A stretch of 64,000 nucleotides of DNA from Pelotomaculum thermopropionicum SI (GCA_000010565.1 AP009389.1:744001-808000); one strand, 5' to 3'. Counted from the first letter of the stretch, positions 51,890-60,487 are shown. A program made the numbers and translations. Notes: a model not told the origin generated them from the sequence alone.

Positions 51890-52651
51890 ATGTTTTTAGG
51901 TATAGACCTGGGCAGCCGCAGCGTGAAGGTTGTTTTGATGGACGGAGAAGGCAACCTGCAGCGGCAAAAGTTCGATACGATGGAATTTTATCGTAAATAT
52001 GGAGAAAAAGAAGAGGACAGGCTGGTGATTGACGTATCCGTCCTGGCCGTCCCGCCCGCAGGCGCCGTTACGGCCACCGGCTACGGGCGGCAGGCCGTCG
52101 GGGTGAAAGGCGCCAGGGCTATTCCGGAAGTAATGGCCCACGTTAAAGGTGCTGTGTACCTTACCGGGCTAAAGGATTTCACCCTGCTGGACCTGGGAGG
52201 GCAGGACAGCAAGGTGGCCCTGGTGCGCGGCGGGCGCGTGGTTGACTTTACCGCTAACGACAAATGCGCCGCCAGCACCGGCCGCTACCTGGAGAACATG
52301 GCGGCGGCCCTGAACATAAGCCTTGAAGAACTGGGCAGCCATCGCCGGGATCCGGCCGAACTGACCTCCACCTGCGCTGTTTTCGGGGAAAGTGAGCTGA
52401 TCGGCAAAATTGTGGAGGGCTGTTCCATTCCCTCCCTGGCAGCAGGGGTCAACTACAGCATTTTTAAAAGGATTTTGCCCATGCTGAACAGGCTGCCCAG
52501 CGCGGTGATCGTTTTTACCGGCGGGGTGGCCTATAACCGGTCGCTCAGGGAGATTATCGGCGAAGAAACGGGTGCCCGGCTAGTAGTCCCGGAAGGCCCA
52601 GAATATGCCGGGGCGGTGGGCTGCTGCGTCGATGCGGCCGGAATTTTATAG
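51890..52651 (+). CDS. CoA-substrate-specific enzyme activase (HgdC-like)
   Basis: A 253-residue ASKHA-fold ATPase that hands a high-energy electron to its partner. FLGIDLGSRSVKVVLMD is the phosphate-1 motif, LLDLGGQDSKVALV the phosphate-2 motif and VFTGGVAYNRSL the adenosine motif. The cluster cysteines are in NDKCAASTGRYLE and LTSTCAVFGESE. It is complete. The upstream dehydratase-type subunit is its likely target. Confidence 0.92.
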   Translation: MFLGIDLGSRSVKVVLMDGEGNLQRQKFDTMEFYRKYGEKEEDRLVIDVSVLAVPPAGAVTATGYGRQAVGVKGARAIPEVMAHVKGAVYLTGLKDFTLLDLGGQDSKVALVRGGRVVDFTANDKCAASTGRYLENMAAALNISLEELGSHRRDPAELTSTCAVFGESELIGKIVEGCSIPSLAAGVNYSIFKRILPMLNRLPSAVIVFTGGVAYNRSLREIIGEETGARLVVPEGPEYAGAVGCCVDAAGIL

Positions 52652-52671
52652 ACTTTTTCGGGGGGGTATTT

Positions 52672-53448
52672 ATGGAACTGGTAGTTTTGGGCTGCTGGGC
52701 CCCTTATCCCCGGGCAGGTGGGGCCTGCTCCGGCTACCTCCTTCGCGCCGGCGGCCTTAATGTGCTTCTTGACTCGGGGAACGGAACCTTGAGCCGGATG
52801 ATGTCATTTATCGACTTTCGCAGCCTGGACGCGGTGATTATCAGCCACCTTCACCACGACCATTACCTAGATCTCTTTTCCCTGCGGCACGCCGTTGAGG
52901 GGGCCAGAAGGGCGGGTACCCTGGCCGGCCCGCTCAGGCTGTTCATTCCTCCGGTACCGGAGACCGATTTTGAAACTCTGGCCGGCTACAAGAAAGCTTT
53001 TGAGACTACGCCGATTGAATCCCTTCCCGCTGAGAAAGTGGCCGGCGGGTTCACCGCCCGCAGGCTTGACCTGAAAAGGCTGGTTTTCCGGTTCGTTCCG
53101 GCCAGGCACGCCCTGCCGGGGTATTCCGTTTCGGTGGAAGGAGACGGCAAGCTGGTTTATTCCGGCGATACCGTCAGAACGGAGGAGCTTGTTGCCCTCG
53201 CCTCCGGCGCCGGCTTGTTCCTTTGCGAGGCCAGCGGCTTGAACAGCGACGCCGAATATCTTAAAGACAACCATCTTACCGCCGGCCAGGCCGGGGAGTT
53301 GGCCCGGGAGGCAGGGGTCAGGCGGCTGTTGCTTACTCATTTCTGGCCTGAATACGATCCGGCCGTGCTCGTCGGGCAGGCTGCCGCTGCTTTCGGCGGC
53401 CGGGTGGAGGCGGCCGTGGAAGGGAATATGTACCGGCTTGATGGTTAA
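52672..53448 (+). CDS. Metallo-beta-lactamase-fold hydrolase (RNase Z/YhfI-like)
   Basis: A 258-residue protein. The zinc motif is SHLHHDHYLD (about residues 58-67). Further ligands are in VPARHALPG (His), VYSGDT (Asp) and LLTHFWPEYD (His). The family includes RNase Z and cAMP phosphodiesterase-like enzymes; the YhfI branch has no firm function. ATG 52672 follows GGGGGGG, 20 bases after the activase gene, and rph follows 60 bases later. Confidence 0.87.
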   Translation: MELVVLGCWAPYPRAGGACSGYLLRAGGLNVLLDSGNGTLSRMMSFIDFRSLDAVIISHLHHDHYLDLFSLRHAVEGARRAGTLAGPLRLFIPPVPETDFETLAGYKKAFETTPIESLPAEKVAGGFTARRLDLKRLVFRFVPARHALPGYSVSVEGDGKLVYSGDTVRTEELVALASGAGLFLCEASGLNSDAEYLKDNHLTAGQAGELAREAGVRRLLLTHFWPEYDPAVLVGQAAAAFGGRVEAAVEGNMYRLDG

Positions 53449-53508
53449 CCGGCGGTTGCTGCAGGCCTGCCGGCAGTATACAACGGCCGGCAATGAAAGG
53501 AGATAACC

Positions 53509-54282
53509 ATGGAAAGAATCGATGGAAGAAAACCGGACCAGTTGCGGCCGGTGCGCATAACCAGGAACTATATCAAGCACGCCGAAGGTTCGGTGCTGAT
53601 TGAAATTGGCGACACCAGGGTGATCTGCACTGCCACGGTGGAGGATAAGGTCCCCCTGTTTTTAAAAGGTGAGGGGAAGGGATGGATTACCGCCGAATAC
53701 GGTATGCTGCCGCGCTCTACCGGGGTAAGGACGCCGAGGGAGGCCGCCAGGGGCAAGATAGGGGGGCGCACCTGCGAAATCCAGCGCCTGATCGGCCGGT
53801 CCCTGCGGTCGGTGGTGGATCTGGCGGCGCTCGGGGAGCGGACCGTATGGCTGGATTGCGACGTTATCCAGGCCGACGGCGGCACCCGGACGGCCTCCAT
53901 AACAGGTGCTTTCGTGGCCCTCGTCGATGCCCTGAACAGGTTAAAGGAGCAGGGCCAGATCGACCGGATTCCCGTTTCGGATTTTGTTGCGGCCACCAGC
54001 GTGGGGAGGCTGAACGGCAGGATTTATCTGGATTTGTGCTATGAGGAGGACTCGGCGGCGGAGGTGGACATGAACATTGTGATGACCGGTTCGGGCCGTT
54101 TTGTGGAAGTGCAGGGCACCGGGGAGGAAGCCTCTTTTACCCGCCAGGAAATGGACAGCATGATCGAGCTGGCCGCGCAGGGAATCAGCCGGTTGATTTT
54201 GCACCAGAAAGAAGCGCTGGGGGCCGCAGCGGCAGGCATAGGAGGGGATAGTGTTGAAGCTGGTGCTGGCAACCAGAAATAA
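53509..54282 (+). CDS. rph: Ribonuclease PH
   Basis: A 257-residue phosphorolytic exoribonuclease that trims tRNA 3' ends. [36 protein letters not shown]-like [12 protein letters not shown] and [20 protein letters not shown] are diagnostic; the last carries the phosphate- and metal-binding Asp residues. ATG 53509 follows AAAGGAG. It overlaps rdgB, the usual Firmicute order rph-rdgB-yfcE. Confidence 0.96.
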   Translation: MERIDGRKPDQLRPVRITRNYIKHAEGSVLIEIGDTRVICTATVEDKVPLFLKGEGKGWITAEYGMLPRSTGVRTPREAARGKIGGRTCEIQRLIGRSLRSVVDLAALGERTVWLDCDVIQADGGTRTASITGAFVALVDALNRLKEQGQIDRIPVSDFVAATSVGRLNGRIYLDLCYEEDSAAEVDMNIVMTGSGRFVEVQGTGEEASFTRQEMDSMIELAAQGISRLILHQKEALGAAAAGIGGDSVEAGAGNQK

Positions 54283-54862
54283 GAATAAGATTAAGGAGAT
54301 GATAGAGCTCCTGGCCCCATCCGGGATTGAGGCGTTATCCCTGGATCAGTTTCCCCGGATAGGCAGAATAGAGGAAGACGGCAGGACGTTCAGGGAAAAC
54401 GCCGTCAAAAAAGCCTCGGCCGTCTGCGAGCAAACGGGAATGATGGCGCTGGCCGACGATTCCGGCCTGGAGGTCGACTGCCTGGACGGTGCTCCGGGAG
54501 TTTTTTCCTCCCGCTTTGCCGGGGAGGGCAGCGACGACCGGGCGAATAACGAAAAACTGCTGGAGTTGTTGACCGGCGTCCCTCCGGAGCAGCGCCGCGC
54601 CCGCTTCCGCTGCGTTATCGCCATAGCAGCGCCTGACGGCTTTGTCTACACCGCCGAGGGAACCTGTGAGGGGTATATTGCCGAAGAGTTGCGGGGAGAA
54701 GGGGGATTTGGCTACGACCCGCTTTTTTACCTGCCGGAGTTCGGGAAAACCCTGGCCGAGCTGGACCTGAAGACCAAAAACAAAGTCAGCCACCGCGGTA
54801 AGGCTCTTTTAGGGGCTCTGGACATCCTGGCGGAGCTGAAGGCAATGGAAGAGCAGGAGTGA
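54251..54862 (+). CDS. rdgB: XTP/dITP diphosphatase
   Basis: A 203-residue house-cleaning nucleotide phosphatase that removes ITP and XTP. Its start [33 protein letters not shown] and the C-terminal [12 protein letters not shown] and SHRGKAL are the family motifs. GTG 54251 and TTG 54254 are both possible starts. It overlaps rph by 32 bases, so the pair is translationally coupled. Confidence 0.95.
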   Translation: MLKLVLATRNKNKIKEMIELLAPSGIEALSLDQFPRIGRIEEDGRTFRENAVKKASAVCEQTGMMALADDSGLEVDCLDGAPGVFSSRFAGEGSDDRANNEKLLELLTGVPPEQRRARFRCVIAIAAPDGFVYTAEGTCEGYIAEELRGEGGFGYDPLFYLPEFGKTLAELDLKTKNKVSHRGKALLGALDILAELKAMEEQE

Positions 54863-54869
54863 ACGGCCG

Positions 54870-55343
54870 TTGCGGGTTATTGTTTTCAGCGACAGCCACG
54901 GTGTTTTGAGATTTGCCCGACGTGCCCTGGAAGAAGCTGGCCGGGTGGATTTACTGCTGCACGCCGGGGATTTCTGCCGGGACGGCCTCAGGTTGGCCGG
55001 CGAGGCCGGTTTGCCGGTAAGGACCGTACGCGGCAACTGTGACGACCCCGGCGAAGGACCGCTGGAGGAAGTGGTCGAGGCATCCGGATGCCGCATCCTG
55101 CTGGCCCACGGGCACATGGGCGGGCCGGAGCGGTGGCTGGAAAGGCTCCTGGCCAAGGCCGCGGAGTGCGGCGCTGGGGCCGTAGTTTTTGGGCACACCC
55201 ACACCGCGGAAATCTTTAAAGAGAAGGGAATACTGTTCTTCAACCCCGGCAGCATTGCCAGGCCGCGCGACTACGACCGGCCGAGCTACGGCATCCTGGA
55301 AATCGGTTCCAAGGGGCTGTCTCCTTTCCTGCACCGCATCTGA
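54870..55343 (+). CDS. yfcE: YfcE/MJ0936-family phosphodiesterase
   Basis: A 157-residue metallophosphoesterase. The metal-binding motifs are VFSDSHG, HAGDFC, RGNCD, LLAHGHMGG and FGHTHTAE, followed by FNPGSIARPR. Enzymes of this family cleave phosphodiesters in vitro and the natural substrate is unclear. TTG 54870 starts 8 bases after rdgB. It closes the rph operon. Confidence 0.92.
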   Translation: MRVIVFSDSHGVLRFARRALEEAGRVDLLLHAGDFCRDGLRLAGEAGLPVRTVRGNCDDPGEGPLEEVVEASGCRILLAHGHMGGPERWLERLLAKAAECGAGAVVFGHTHTAEIFKEKGILFFNPGSIARPRDYDRPSYGILEIGSKGLSPFLHRI

Positions 55344-55372
55344 AAAAGGGAGCTGTTTTCACACCTGCCATG

Positions 55373-55445
55373 TACGCCCCTCGCTAAGCAATAATTTTAG
55401 CCCACATGTCAAGGGTAAAACGAGCAGCCGTCCAAAGACGAGCTT
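55373..55445. repeat. Dispersed repeat, copy A
   Basis: Shares ordered blocks with 38821-38900: ACGCCCCTCG, CAATAATTTTAG, CAAGGGTAAAA and GTCCAAAGAC. It lies right after yfcE and before the GGGTGACAT repeats, in DNA without a gene. Confidence 0.45.
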
Positions 55446-55451
55446 AGGGGT

Positions 55452-55497
55452 GGGTGACATTTTCATAGAAATATTTCAGGGTGACATTATCACAGAA
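55452..55497. repeat. Two 19-bp direct repeats, probable insertion-sequence end
   Basis: GGGTGACATTTTCATAGAA (55452-55470) and GGGTGACATTATCACAGAA (55479-55497) match at 17 of 19 bases. Such repeated GTGACATTNTCA blocks occur at ends of IS21/IS481-like elements, but no transposase is present. Confidence 0.45.
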
Positions 55498-55523
55498 TGA
55501 ACACACAAACGCCCCGGTCAGCC

Positions 55524-55552
55524 TTGACAACAACTTTGTTATTTGCTAAGAT
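55524..55552 (+). promoter_or_regulatory. Promoter of the tRNA His-Gln-Lys operon
   Basis: Perfect TTGACA (55524-55529), 17-bp spacer, TAAGAT (55547-55552). Confidence 0.75.
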
Positions 55553-55595
55553 ATCACTTGCGAAGCCAGGAATGTACCGGCAACAGCAACAACGC

Positions 55596-55673
55596 GGTGG
55601 ATGTAGCTCAGCTGGTTAGAGTACCAGATTGTGGCTCTGGGGGTCGTGGGTTCGAATCCCATCATCCACCCCA
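55596..55673 (+). tRNA. tRNA-His (GTG anticodon)
   Basis: Acceptor GTGGATG/CATCCAC is complete, with the extra G at -1 (55596) opposite C73, the histidine identity pair. The anticodon loop is TTGTGGC and CCA is encoded. Confidence 0.95.
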
Positions 55674-55680
55674 ACAAAAC

Positions 55681-55756
55681 TGGGGCGTAGCCAAGCGGTA
55701 AGGCACCGGTCTTTGGAACCGGCATTTCGTTGGTTCGAATCCAGCCGCCCCAGCCA
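55681..55756 (+). tRNA. tRNA-Gln (TTG anticodon)
   Basis: Acceptor TGGGGCG/CGCCCCA, anticodon loop CTTTGGA, T loop GTTCGAATC, CCA encoded. It lies 7 bases after tRNA-His. Confidence 0.95.
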
Positions 55757-55785
55757 ATTATTTTTTATGATTTGTCTTTAAACAC

Positions 55786-55861
55786 GGGCCATTAGCTCAG
55801 TCGGTAGAGCACCTGACTTTTAATCAGGGTGTCGGTGGTTCGAGTCCACCATGGCTCACCA
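55786..55861 (+). tRNA. tRNA-Lys (TTT anticodon)
   Basis: Acceptor GGGCCAT/ATGGCTC with one G-U pair, anticodon loop CTTTTAA, CCA encoded (55859-55861). Confidence 0.95.
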
Positions 55862-55868
55862 TTAAAAA

Positions 55869-55903
55869 AGGCCGAAGCCTTTAAGGTTTTGGCTTTTTTT
55901 TAG
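55869..55903 (+). terminator. Terminator of the tRNA operon
   Basis: GGCCGAAGCCTT pairs with AAGGTTTTGGCT, with G-U pairs, followed by eight T residues. Confidence 0.75.
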
Positions 55904-55972
55904 CTCTTCTTTGCCGGTCTTCCCGGTTCCGCCTGTTGCCGCCGCTATAAGGCTTTTAGCCGGGCCGATATC

Positions 55973-56001
55973 TTGACGCTCCGGGCTTTCTGTGCTAAAT
56001 T
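55973..56001 (+). promoter_or_regulatory. Promoter of tRNA-Leu
   Basis: TTGACG (55973-55978), 17-bp spacer, TAAATT (55996-56001), 38 bases before the tRNA. Confidence 0.65.
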
Positions 56002-56039
56002 ATTTTCACAGCTTCAAACATCAGGCCAAAAGTAAACAT

Positions 56040-56124
56040 GCGGGCGTGGCGGAACGGCAGACGCGCTGGACTTAGGATCCAGTGGGCATCCCCCGTGCGG
56101 GTTCAACTCCCGCCGCCCGCACCA
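56040..56124 (+). tRNA. tRNA-Leu (TAG anticodon)
   Basis: Acceptor GCGGGCG/CGCCCGC, anticodon loop CTTAGGA, a long variable arm as in leucine tRNAs, T loop GTTCAACTC, CCA encoded. Confidence 0.95.
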
Positions 56125-56136
56125 GAAATGACAAAG

Positions 56137-56156
56137 GCCTCCGGAAAACCGGAGGC
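56137..56156. terminator. Hairpin terminator between tRNA-Leu and the convergent gene
   Basis: GCCTCCGG (56137-56144), loop AAAA, CCGGAGGC (56149-56156). The flanks are ATTATATT downstream on the plus strand and TTTGTC on the minus strand, so it may serve both directions. Confidence 0.75.
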
Positions 56157-56171
56157 ATTATATTGCATCCT

Positions 56172-56963
56172 TTAGCAGCCCTTAAAAGAAGGCTTGCGTT
56201 TGTTCAAAAAAGCATCAATTCCTTCCTGATAATCCTGGGTCAAAGAAGCTTCCAGAACGCCCCGGCGTTCCACCTCCAGATGACGCTCCAGCAGGGTTAA
56301 AAGAGCGTGGTTTAAATCGGCCTTGGCAATGGCAAACGACCGGGTCGGCCCGGCAGCCAGTTGTTCGGCTAGCTGACGGGTTTCCGCAGCAAACCTGTCC
56401 GGATCAACCACTTTGTGGACCAGTCCCATGGCGTAAGCCTGCCCGGCGTCGTATACGGGATCCAGAAAAACCATTTCGCAGGCCTTCGAAAAGCCGGCCA
56501 ACAAGCTGATAAACAGGGTGCATCCGCTGTCGGGTGCCAGGCCGATGCTGGTAAAAGCCTGCTTGAACCTTGCCTGGGCGGAAGCTATGCGCAGGTCGCA
56601 GGAAAGTGCCAGAGGCAGTCCGGCGCCGCCTACCGCACCGTTTATCGCAGCCAGCACCGGCTTGGGCATCTGCCTAATGTCCAGAATTATCCTGCGCACG
56701 GGCTCGAGCAACTGGCGGACGGGCTCGGTAGGTTTGGTCTTTGCATATTTCTCAAAGAATCTTATGTCGCCTCCGGAGCAAAAGGCTTTTCCGCTGCCGG
56801 TCAGCACAACCGCCCTGACCTCCCGGTCGCTGCGGCACATTTCCAGCGCTTCAACAATCTCGCCGGACATATTCAAGTTCAGGGCATTAAAGCTCTCCGG
56901 CCGGTTTAAGGTAATTGTTGCAACCGCTCCTTCCTTGCTGAAAAGAATATCTTTAAAAGCCAC
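56172..56963 (-). CDS. Enoyl-CoA hydratase/isomerase family protein (PaaG-like)
   Basis: A 263-residue crotonase-fold protein. The oxyanion-hole segments are KAFCSGGDIR and NGAVGGAGLPLALSCDLR. The catalytic region reads FKQAFTSIGLAPDSG: an Asp as in PaaG-type isomerases in place of the Glu of true hydratases. So isomerisation of an unsaturated or epoxy acyl-CoA is more likely than water addition. ATG 56963 lies behind AAGGAGAGG on the minus strand. No beta-oxidation partners are adjacent. Confidence 0.87.
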   Translation of the reverse strand: MAFKDILFSKEGAVATITLNRPESFNALNLNMSGEIVEALEMCRSDREVRAVVLTGSGKAFCSGGDIRFFEKYAKTKPTEPVRQLLEPVRRIILDIRQMPKPVLAAINGAVGGAGLPLALSCDLRIASAQARFKQAFTSIGLAPDSGCTLFISLLAGFSKACEMVFLDPVYDAGQAYAMGLVHKVVDPDRFAAETRQLAEQLAAGPTRSFAIAKADLNHALLTLLERHLEVERRGVLEASLTQDYQEGIDAFLNKRKPSFKGC

Positions 56964-57054
56964 TTTTAACCTCTCCTTCGTTTTATCTTAATTTTTTGAA
57001 ACATTCGGCAGGAAGGGCAGCTTTTCCTTCCCGGAAGCCTGCACTTAAACTTAA

Positions 57055-57078
57055 AAGCCCCGCCTGAAGGCAGGGCTT
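57055..57078 (-). terminator. Terminator of the minus-strand HIT transcript
   Basis: AAGCCCCGCC (57055-57064) pairs with GGCAGGGCTT (57069-57078), with a mismatch, and read on the minus strand is followed by TTAAGTTT. Confidence 0.55.
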
Positions 57079-57081
57079 AAA

Positions 57082-57225
57082 TTATTTTCCCGGCCGGTTC
57101 GCGGGACAAGCAGTTTCTTCTTCTCCGGCGTAAGCCGGGAACACCCATTCCGGAGGATAATAGGCTGCCTCGAAGCCCGGCAGAATTTTCATTTCCCAGC
57201 CTGAAACCTTATCCCTCACTGCCAT
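57082..57225 (-). CDS. Small hypothetical protein
   Basis: A 47-residue frame, AVRDKVSGWEMKILPGFEAA, then YYPPEWVFPAYAGEEETA. GAGGTG lies directly before ATG 57225 and 6 bases before the GTG at codon three (57219), which is the more likely start. It ends just before a terminator, 60 bases downstream of the HIT gene. Not recognised. Confidence 0.5.
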   Translation of the reverse strand: MAVRDKVSGWEMKILPGFEAAYYPPEWVFPAYAGEEETACPANRPGK

Positions 57226-57284
57226 CACCTCAAAGCTATTATCCGCCGGAAGGGGCGTTATTAATCATGCCGGGCGGCTGATTT

Positions 57285-57776
57285 TTATTTCTTTTCTGCC
57301 AGCTTTTCCAGCGCTTCTTTTAGCTTTTTATAGGTTATTTCCAGGGATTCGGATACTACCTTGACATTCCCCAGAACAGGCATGAAGTTCGTGTCCCCGC
57401 TCCACCGCGGCACCACGTGCACGTGGAAATGGCCCGGCACTCCCGCTCCGGCTACCCTGCCGACGTTGGCGCCCACGTTAAAGCCCTCCGGATTAAAAGA
57501 ACGAAGCGCCTTAATCATCTTTTGAGTCATTTTAAATATTTCCATCATCTCCTCGCCGGTCAGGTCCTCAATTTCTCCGGTGTGCCTGTTCGGCGCAATC
57601 AACAGGTGCCCGTTGTTATAAGGGTAAAGGTTCATAATCACAAAGGCGCTATTGCCCCGCAAAAGGACCAGGTTGTCTTCGTCCCGGTCCGATTCAAGCT
57701 TCTCGCAAAAAAAACATTTGCCCCCGTGGTTTCCGCCGATATAAACGGAGCGCCACGGCGCCCAAATCTGTTTCAA
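57285..57776 (-). CDS. HIT-family hydrolase (Ap4A phosphorylase-like)
   Basis: A 163-residue protein with the His triad in HFHVHVVPRW near residues 113-122. The start KQIWAPWRSVYI and CFFCEKL, with Cys residues that can bind zinc, place it in the branch related to diadenosine tetraphosphate phosphorylases. NGHLLIAPNRHTGE is the second family motif. It hydrolyses nucleoside phosphate bonds. ATG 57776 is the start. It is transcribed away from the chemoreceptor gene. Confidence 0.9.
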   Translation of the reverse strand: MKQIWAPWRSVYIGGNHGGKCFFCEKLESDRDEDNLVLLRGNSAFVIMNLYPYNNGHLLIAPNRHTGEIEDLTGEEMMEIFKMTQKMIKALRSFNPEGFNVGANVGRVAGAGVPGHFHVHVVPRWSGDTNFMPVLGNVKVVSESLEITYKKLKEALEKLAEKK

Positions 57777-57946
57777 CGCCAGACCACCTCTTGTAAAAAA
57801 TATTTTTTATTTTTTGCTTGGAAAATAACTTTATTCTATAGGAATCCTTCAACGCGGCCCAAAATTTTTCCTTTTGCCTGCCCAAAATTATTTCCGGCAA
57901 AACCATTATTAAAAACTAGAAACATGATAAAAAAACATAAAAAGCG

Positions 57947-57975
57947 TTGAAATATGGAAATATTTAATCTATAAT
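57947..57975 (+). promoter_or_regulatory. Strong sigma-A promoter in the HIT-chemoreceptor gap
   Basis: TTGAAA (57947-57952), 17-bp spacer, perfect TATAAT (57970-57975). Transcription would start near 57982. The rest of 57777-58163 is AT-rich. Confidence 0.7.
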
Positions 57976-57981
57976 GTATCT

Positions 57982-58067
57982 GGGCCAATTTTAAAAAATT
58001 AATTTTCTTTTAAATATTTAAAATAAAGCAATAGATGCGGTTTTCCTTCCGGAAAAAGGAATTTTTT
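57982..58067 (+). ncRNA. Candidate small RNA or attenuated leader
   Basis: The strong promoter is followed about 60 bases later by a complete terminator: TTCCTT (58043-58048), AAGGAA (58056-58061), then six T. The transcript of about 86 nt would end before the chemoreceptor start at 58164. It may be a free small RNA or a leader with attenuation; no known riboswitch fold is seen in it. Confidence 0.4.
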
Positions 58068-58163
58068 CGTGCACCTGCTTGTTCGTAAGTTCACTAATGC
58101 TCTTTGACAATTTAAAAACCATTACCAAAATCACTATCCGGAAAGCAAGGAGGAAAACCTGTA

Positions 58164-59723
58164 ATGACCATCCGTTTCAAACTTGCCGTTTTGACTTCGC
58201 TGATCATGGTTTTGCTGGTGGCTTCCATCTGCGCCTATTCTGTCAAATCCATGCACGACAGGCTAATCGAGTCCGTCCAGATCAAGCTTAAGTCTGACCT
58301 GGGCATGAGCAGGAGCCTTATCGAAAGCATGTATCCAGGCCAGTGGTCGATCAGGGACGGGGCACTCTATAAAGGCGGCATAAAAGTAAACGAGAACTAC
58401 GAACTGGTGGATTTAATCGGTAACCTGACCAGCGACACCGTGACCATCTTCCAGGGGGACATGCGGGTATCCACCAACGTGAAAAATCCTGACGGGCAGC
58501 GGGCTATTAATACCAGGGCGGCGGAAGAAGTGGCTACGGCCGTTTTGAAGGAAGGCAAAACATATATAGGCAAGGCCCAGGTAGTGGGAAAGTGGAACCA
58601 GACCGCCTACGAGCCGATCCGGGACGGGCAGGGCAATCCAATCGGCATGCTTTACGTAGGAGTTCCCAACAACCTTTACGACCAGACGGTTAAAAAGTTC
58701 GCCTACAGCTCCATAACGGTAGGAATTGCCGGAATTATTATAAGTATTATCATATGCTTAATCGCCCTCCAACAGCTTTTCGGAAAGCCTTTTGCCAGGT
58801 TTGTCGATTTTTCGGAAGTCATCTCGCAAGGTGACCTGACCAGGGAAATTGAGTACAAATCCCATGACGAACTGGGCAAGCTGGCCAAATCGTTCAATAA
58901 TATGGTCAACAGCCTGAAAGAGCTGATCGGGCATGCTACCGTTACCAGCGCCCGGGTGTCGGGTACCGCCAAAGCCCTGACGGCCCAGGCCGATCAGACC
59001 ACCGCAACCGCCACCGAAAACGCCTCAACCGTAACTGAAATTTCCGCCACCCTGGACAACGTGGTGGAAAACATAAAAGCCGTATCCAGAGAGGCCGAAG
59101 AAGCCAGCAGGCAGGCCGGCCAGGGACAGCATAACATCAATACGGTTGTGGAGACGATGCGGGAAATAGAAGCTTCTGTCAACCACGTGGCAACGTCCGT
59201 GGAAAAGCTCAATCAGGCCATAGAAAAAATCGGGCAGTTCGTCGATACAATTGACGGCATTGCTGAGCAGACCAACCTGCTGGCCTTAAACGCCGCCATT
59301 GAAGCGGCACGGGCGGGAGAAGCCGGCAAAGGGTTTGCCGTTGTGGCGGAAGAGGTGCGCAAGCTGGCCGAGAACTCCGCCATGTCGGCAAAGGAAGTCG
59401 GCCGGATCATCGCCGAGGTGCAGGAGCAGTCGGCGCAGGCAGTCAGCGACATGGAAGGCAGCAAAAATAAAGTGTCCCATGGCGACCGGGTGGTGCAGGA
59501 AGTCAGCCGCTCGCTGAACACAATTATAGAACTGGTGCAAAACCTGAACCTGAAAGCCCAGGCCGTTGCCTCCTCCGCCGCCCAGGTAGCCGCAGCAGTG
59601 CATAATGTGGCAGCTACAACCGAAGAGCAGACTGCAGCCATGGAAGAAGTCTCTGCCTCGGCAATAGAACTCAACAACACGGCCCTGGAAATGGACAGTC
59701 TGCTAACCAGGTTTAAGGTGTAG
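58164..59723 (+). CDS. Methyl-accepting chemotaxis protein
   Basis: A 519-residue receptor. The first membrane segment is at residues 5-27. The outer sensor (about 30-180) has the single-Cache form with [17 protein letters not shown] and [12 protein letters not shown]. The second membrane segment is at about 188-208, then HAMP ([18 protein letters not shown]) and the signalling hairpin tip [19 protein letters not shown]. Cytoplasmic methylation regions look normal. ATG 58164 follows AAGGAGG. No che genes are near, and no sigma-D promoter was found; the sigma-A promoter at 57947 or an unseen one is used. Confidence 0.93.
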   Translation: MTIRFKLAVLTSLIMVLLVASICAYSVKSMHDRLIESVQIKLKSDLGMSRSLIESMYPGQWSIRDGALYKGGIKVNENYELVDLIGNLTSDTVTIFQGDMRVSTNVKNPDGQRAINTRAAEEVATAVLKEGKTYIGKAQVVGKWNQTAYEPIRDGQGNPIGMLYVGVPNNLYDQTVKKFAYSSITVGIAGIIISIIICLIALQQLFGKPFARFVDFSEVISQGDLTREIEYKSHDELGKLAKSFNNMVNSLKELIGHATVTSARVSGTAKALTAQADQTTATATENASTVTEISATLDNVVENIKAVSREAEEASRQAGQGQHNINTVVETMREIEASVNHVATSVEKLNQAIEKIGQFVDTIDGIAEQTNLLALNAAIEAARAGEAGKGFAVVAEEVRKLAENSAMSAKEVGRIIAEVQEQSAQAVSDMEGSKNKVSHGDRVVQEVSRSLNTIIELVQNLNLKAQAVASSAAQVAAAVHNVAATTEEQTAAMEEVSASAIELNNTALEMDSLLTRFKV

Positions 59724-59732
59724 GATCGGGTG

Positions 59733-59764
59733 AAAGGCCTTGCTCAAAAAGCAGGGCCTTTAAA
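59733..59764 (+). terminator. Terminator of the chemoreceptor gene
   Basis: AAAGGCC (59733-59739) pairs with GGCCTTT (59755-59761) and the inner TTGCT with AGCAG, followed by AAAATT. Confidence 0.65.
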
Positions 59765-59868
59765 ATTCGGACATTTTTTCACAAATTTATCCACAGCTCC
59801 CTGAAACCTGTTAATAAAATGTTTATAAATCAGTCAATCCAGAACATGCAGTTTGCACAGACAGGAGC

Positions 59869-59970
59869 CTAATCTTCTTCCTTCCCCGCAAAGAAATCGC
59901 ACGCCGGCGTGCTGCCTTCAAAAGACAGCGAGCAAAAGCCGCATACCAGGGGCATGCTGCAGCCGCCCAC
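59869..59970 (-). CDS. Small cysteine-rich protein
   Basis: A 33-residue frame, GGCSMPLVCGFCSLSFEGST then PACDFFAGKEED, with four Cys including a CGFC pair. GTG 59970 follows AGGAGGGCGGTAACT, a strong ribosome site. It lies 36 bases after the XRE regulator on the same strand. It may bind zinc or a disulfide partner, and it is not recognised. Confidence 0.5.
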   Translation of the reverse strand: MGGCSMPLVCGFCSLSFEGSTPACDFFAGKEED

Positions 59971-60006
59971 AGTTACCGCCCTCCTGTTTTTTAGTATAAA
60001 AAAGCT

Positions 60007-60351
60007 CTACCTTTTGCAGTGCAGGTTTAAATAGACCTTTAACACTTCTTTTAAAAATATTACATGTTTTATCTCCCCCATTTCGTTGAGCATGTTCACC
60101 AGCACAATCAACTCTTCCTCAAACTCATCCCTGGAAGGGATTAAAAGAAGATACGGCTGTACCTCCAAAGTTTTAGCAATTTCCGCCAGAGCCAGCAGCG
60201 AGGGATTCCGCTGGCCTCTTTCCAGATACCCCAGGTAGGCGCCTGTGATGTTCAAGCCGCGGGACATTTGTTTTAAGGTAAGGCCCTTCATCTTTCGGTA
60301 CTGCCGGACGTTTTTCCCAAACACCTTTAAAATATCATCGGTATTTATCAT
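60007..60351 (-). CDS. XRE-family helix-turn-helix regulator
   Basis: A 114-residue protein. The helix-turn-helix spans about residues 15-65: LTLKQMSRGLNITGAYLGYL followed by ERGQRNPSLLALAEIAKTL. The C-terminal 40 residues (FEEELIVLVNMLNEMGEIKH) would dimerise. The pattern resembles SinR-like regulators. Target genes are not evident; the riboswitch operon is divergent, 350 bases away. Confidence 0.88.
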   Translation of the reverse strand: MINTDDILKVFGKNVRQYRKMKGLTLKQMSRGLNITGAYLGYLERGQRNPSLLALAEIAKTLEVQPYLLLIPSRDEFEEELIVLVNMLNEMGEIKHVIFLKEVLKVYLNLHCKR

Positions 60352-60487
60352 TATTCCCCCTCAGGGCATCATTTCCCGAATTTCCACGCTGACTTTCCCG
60401 TCTTCAGCATAAATTATTCCCGCCCGGAGTTTTTTTAAAATTTAAAAATAATTTCTTTGATCATTATTGCTACCGAGATAGTAGGGA

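Noticed and set aside
57777-58163. Sigma-D (flagellar) promoter for the chemoreceptor
   Set aside because: No TAAA-N15-GCCGATAA-like match; only a sigma-A promoter is found.
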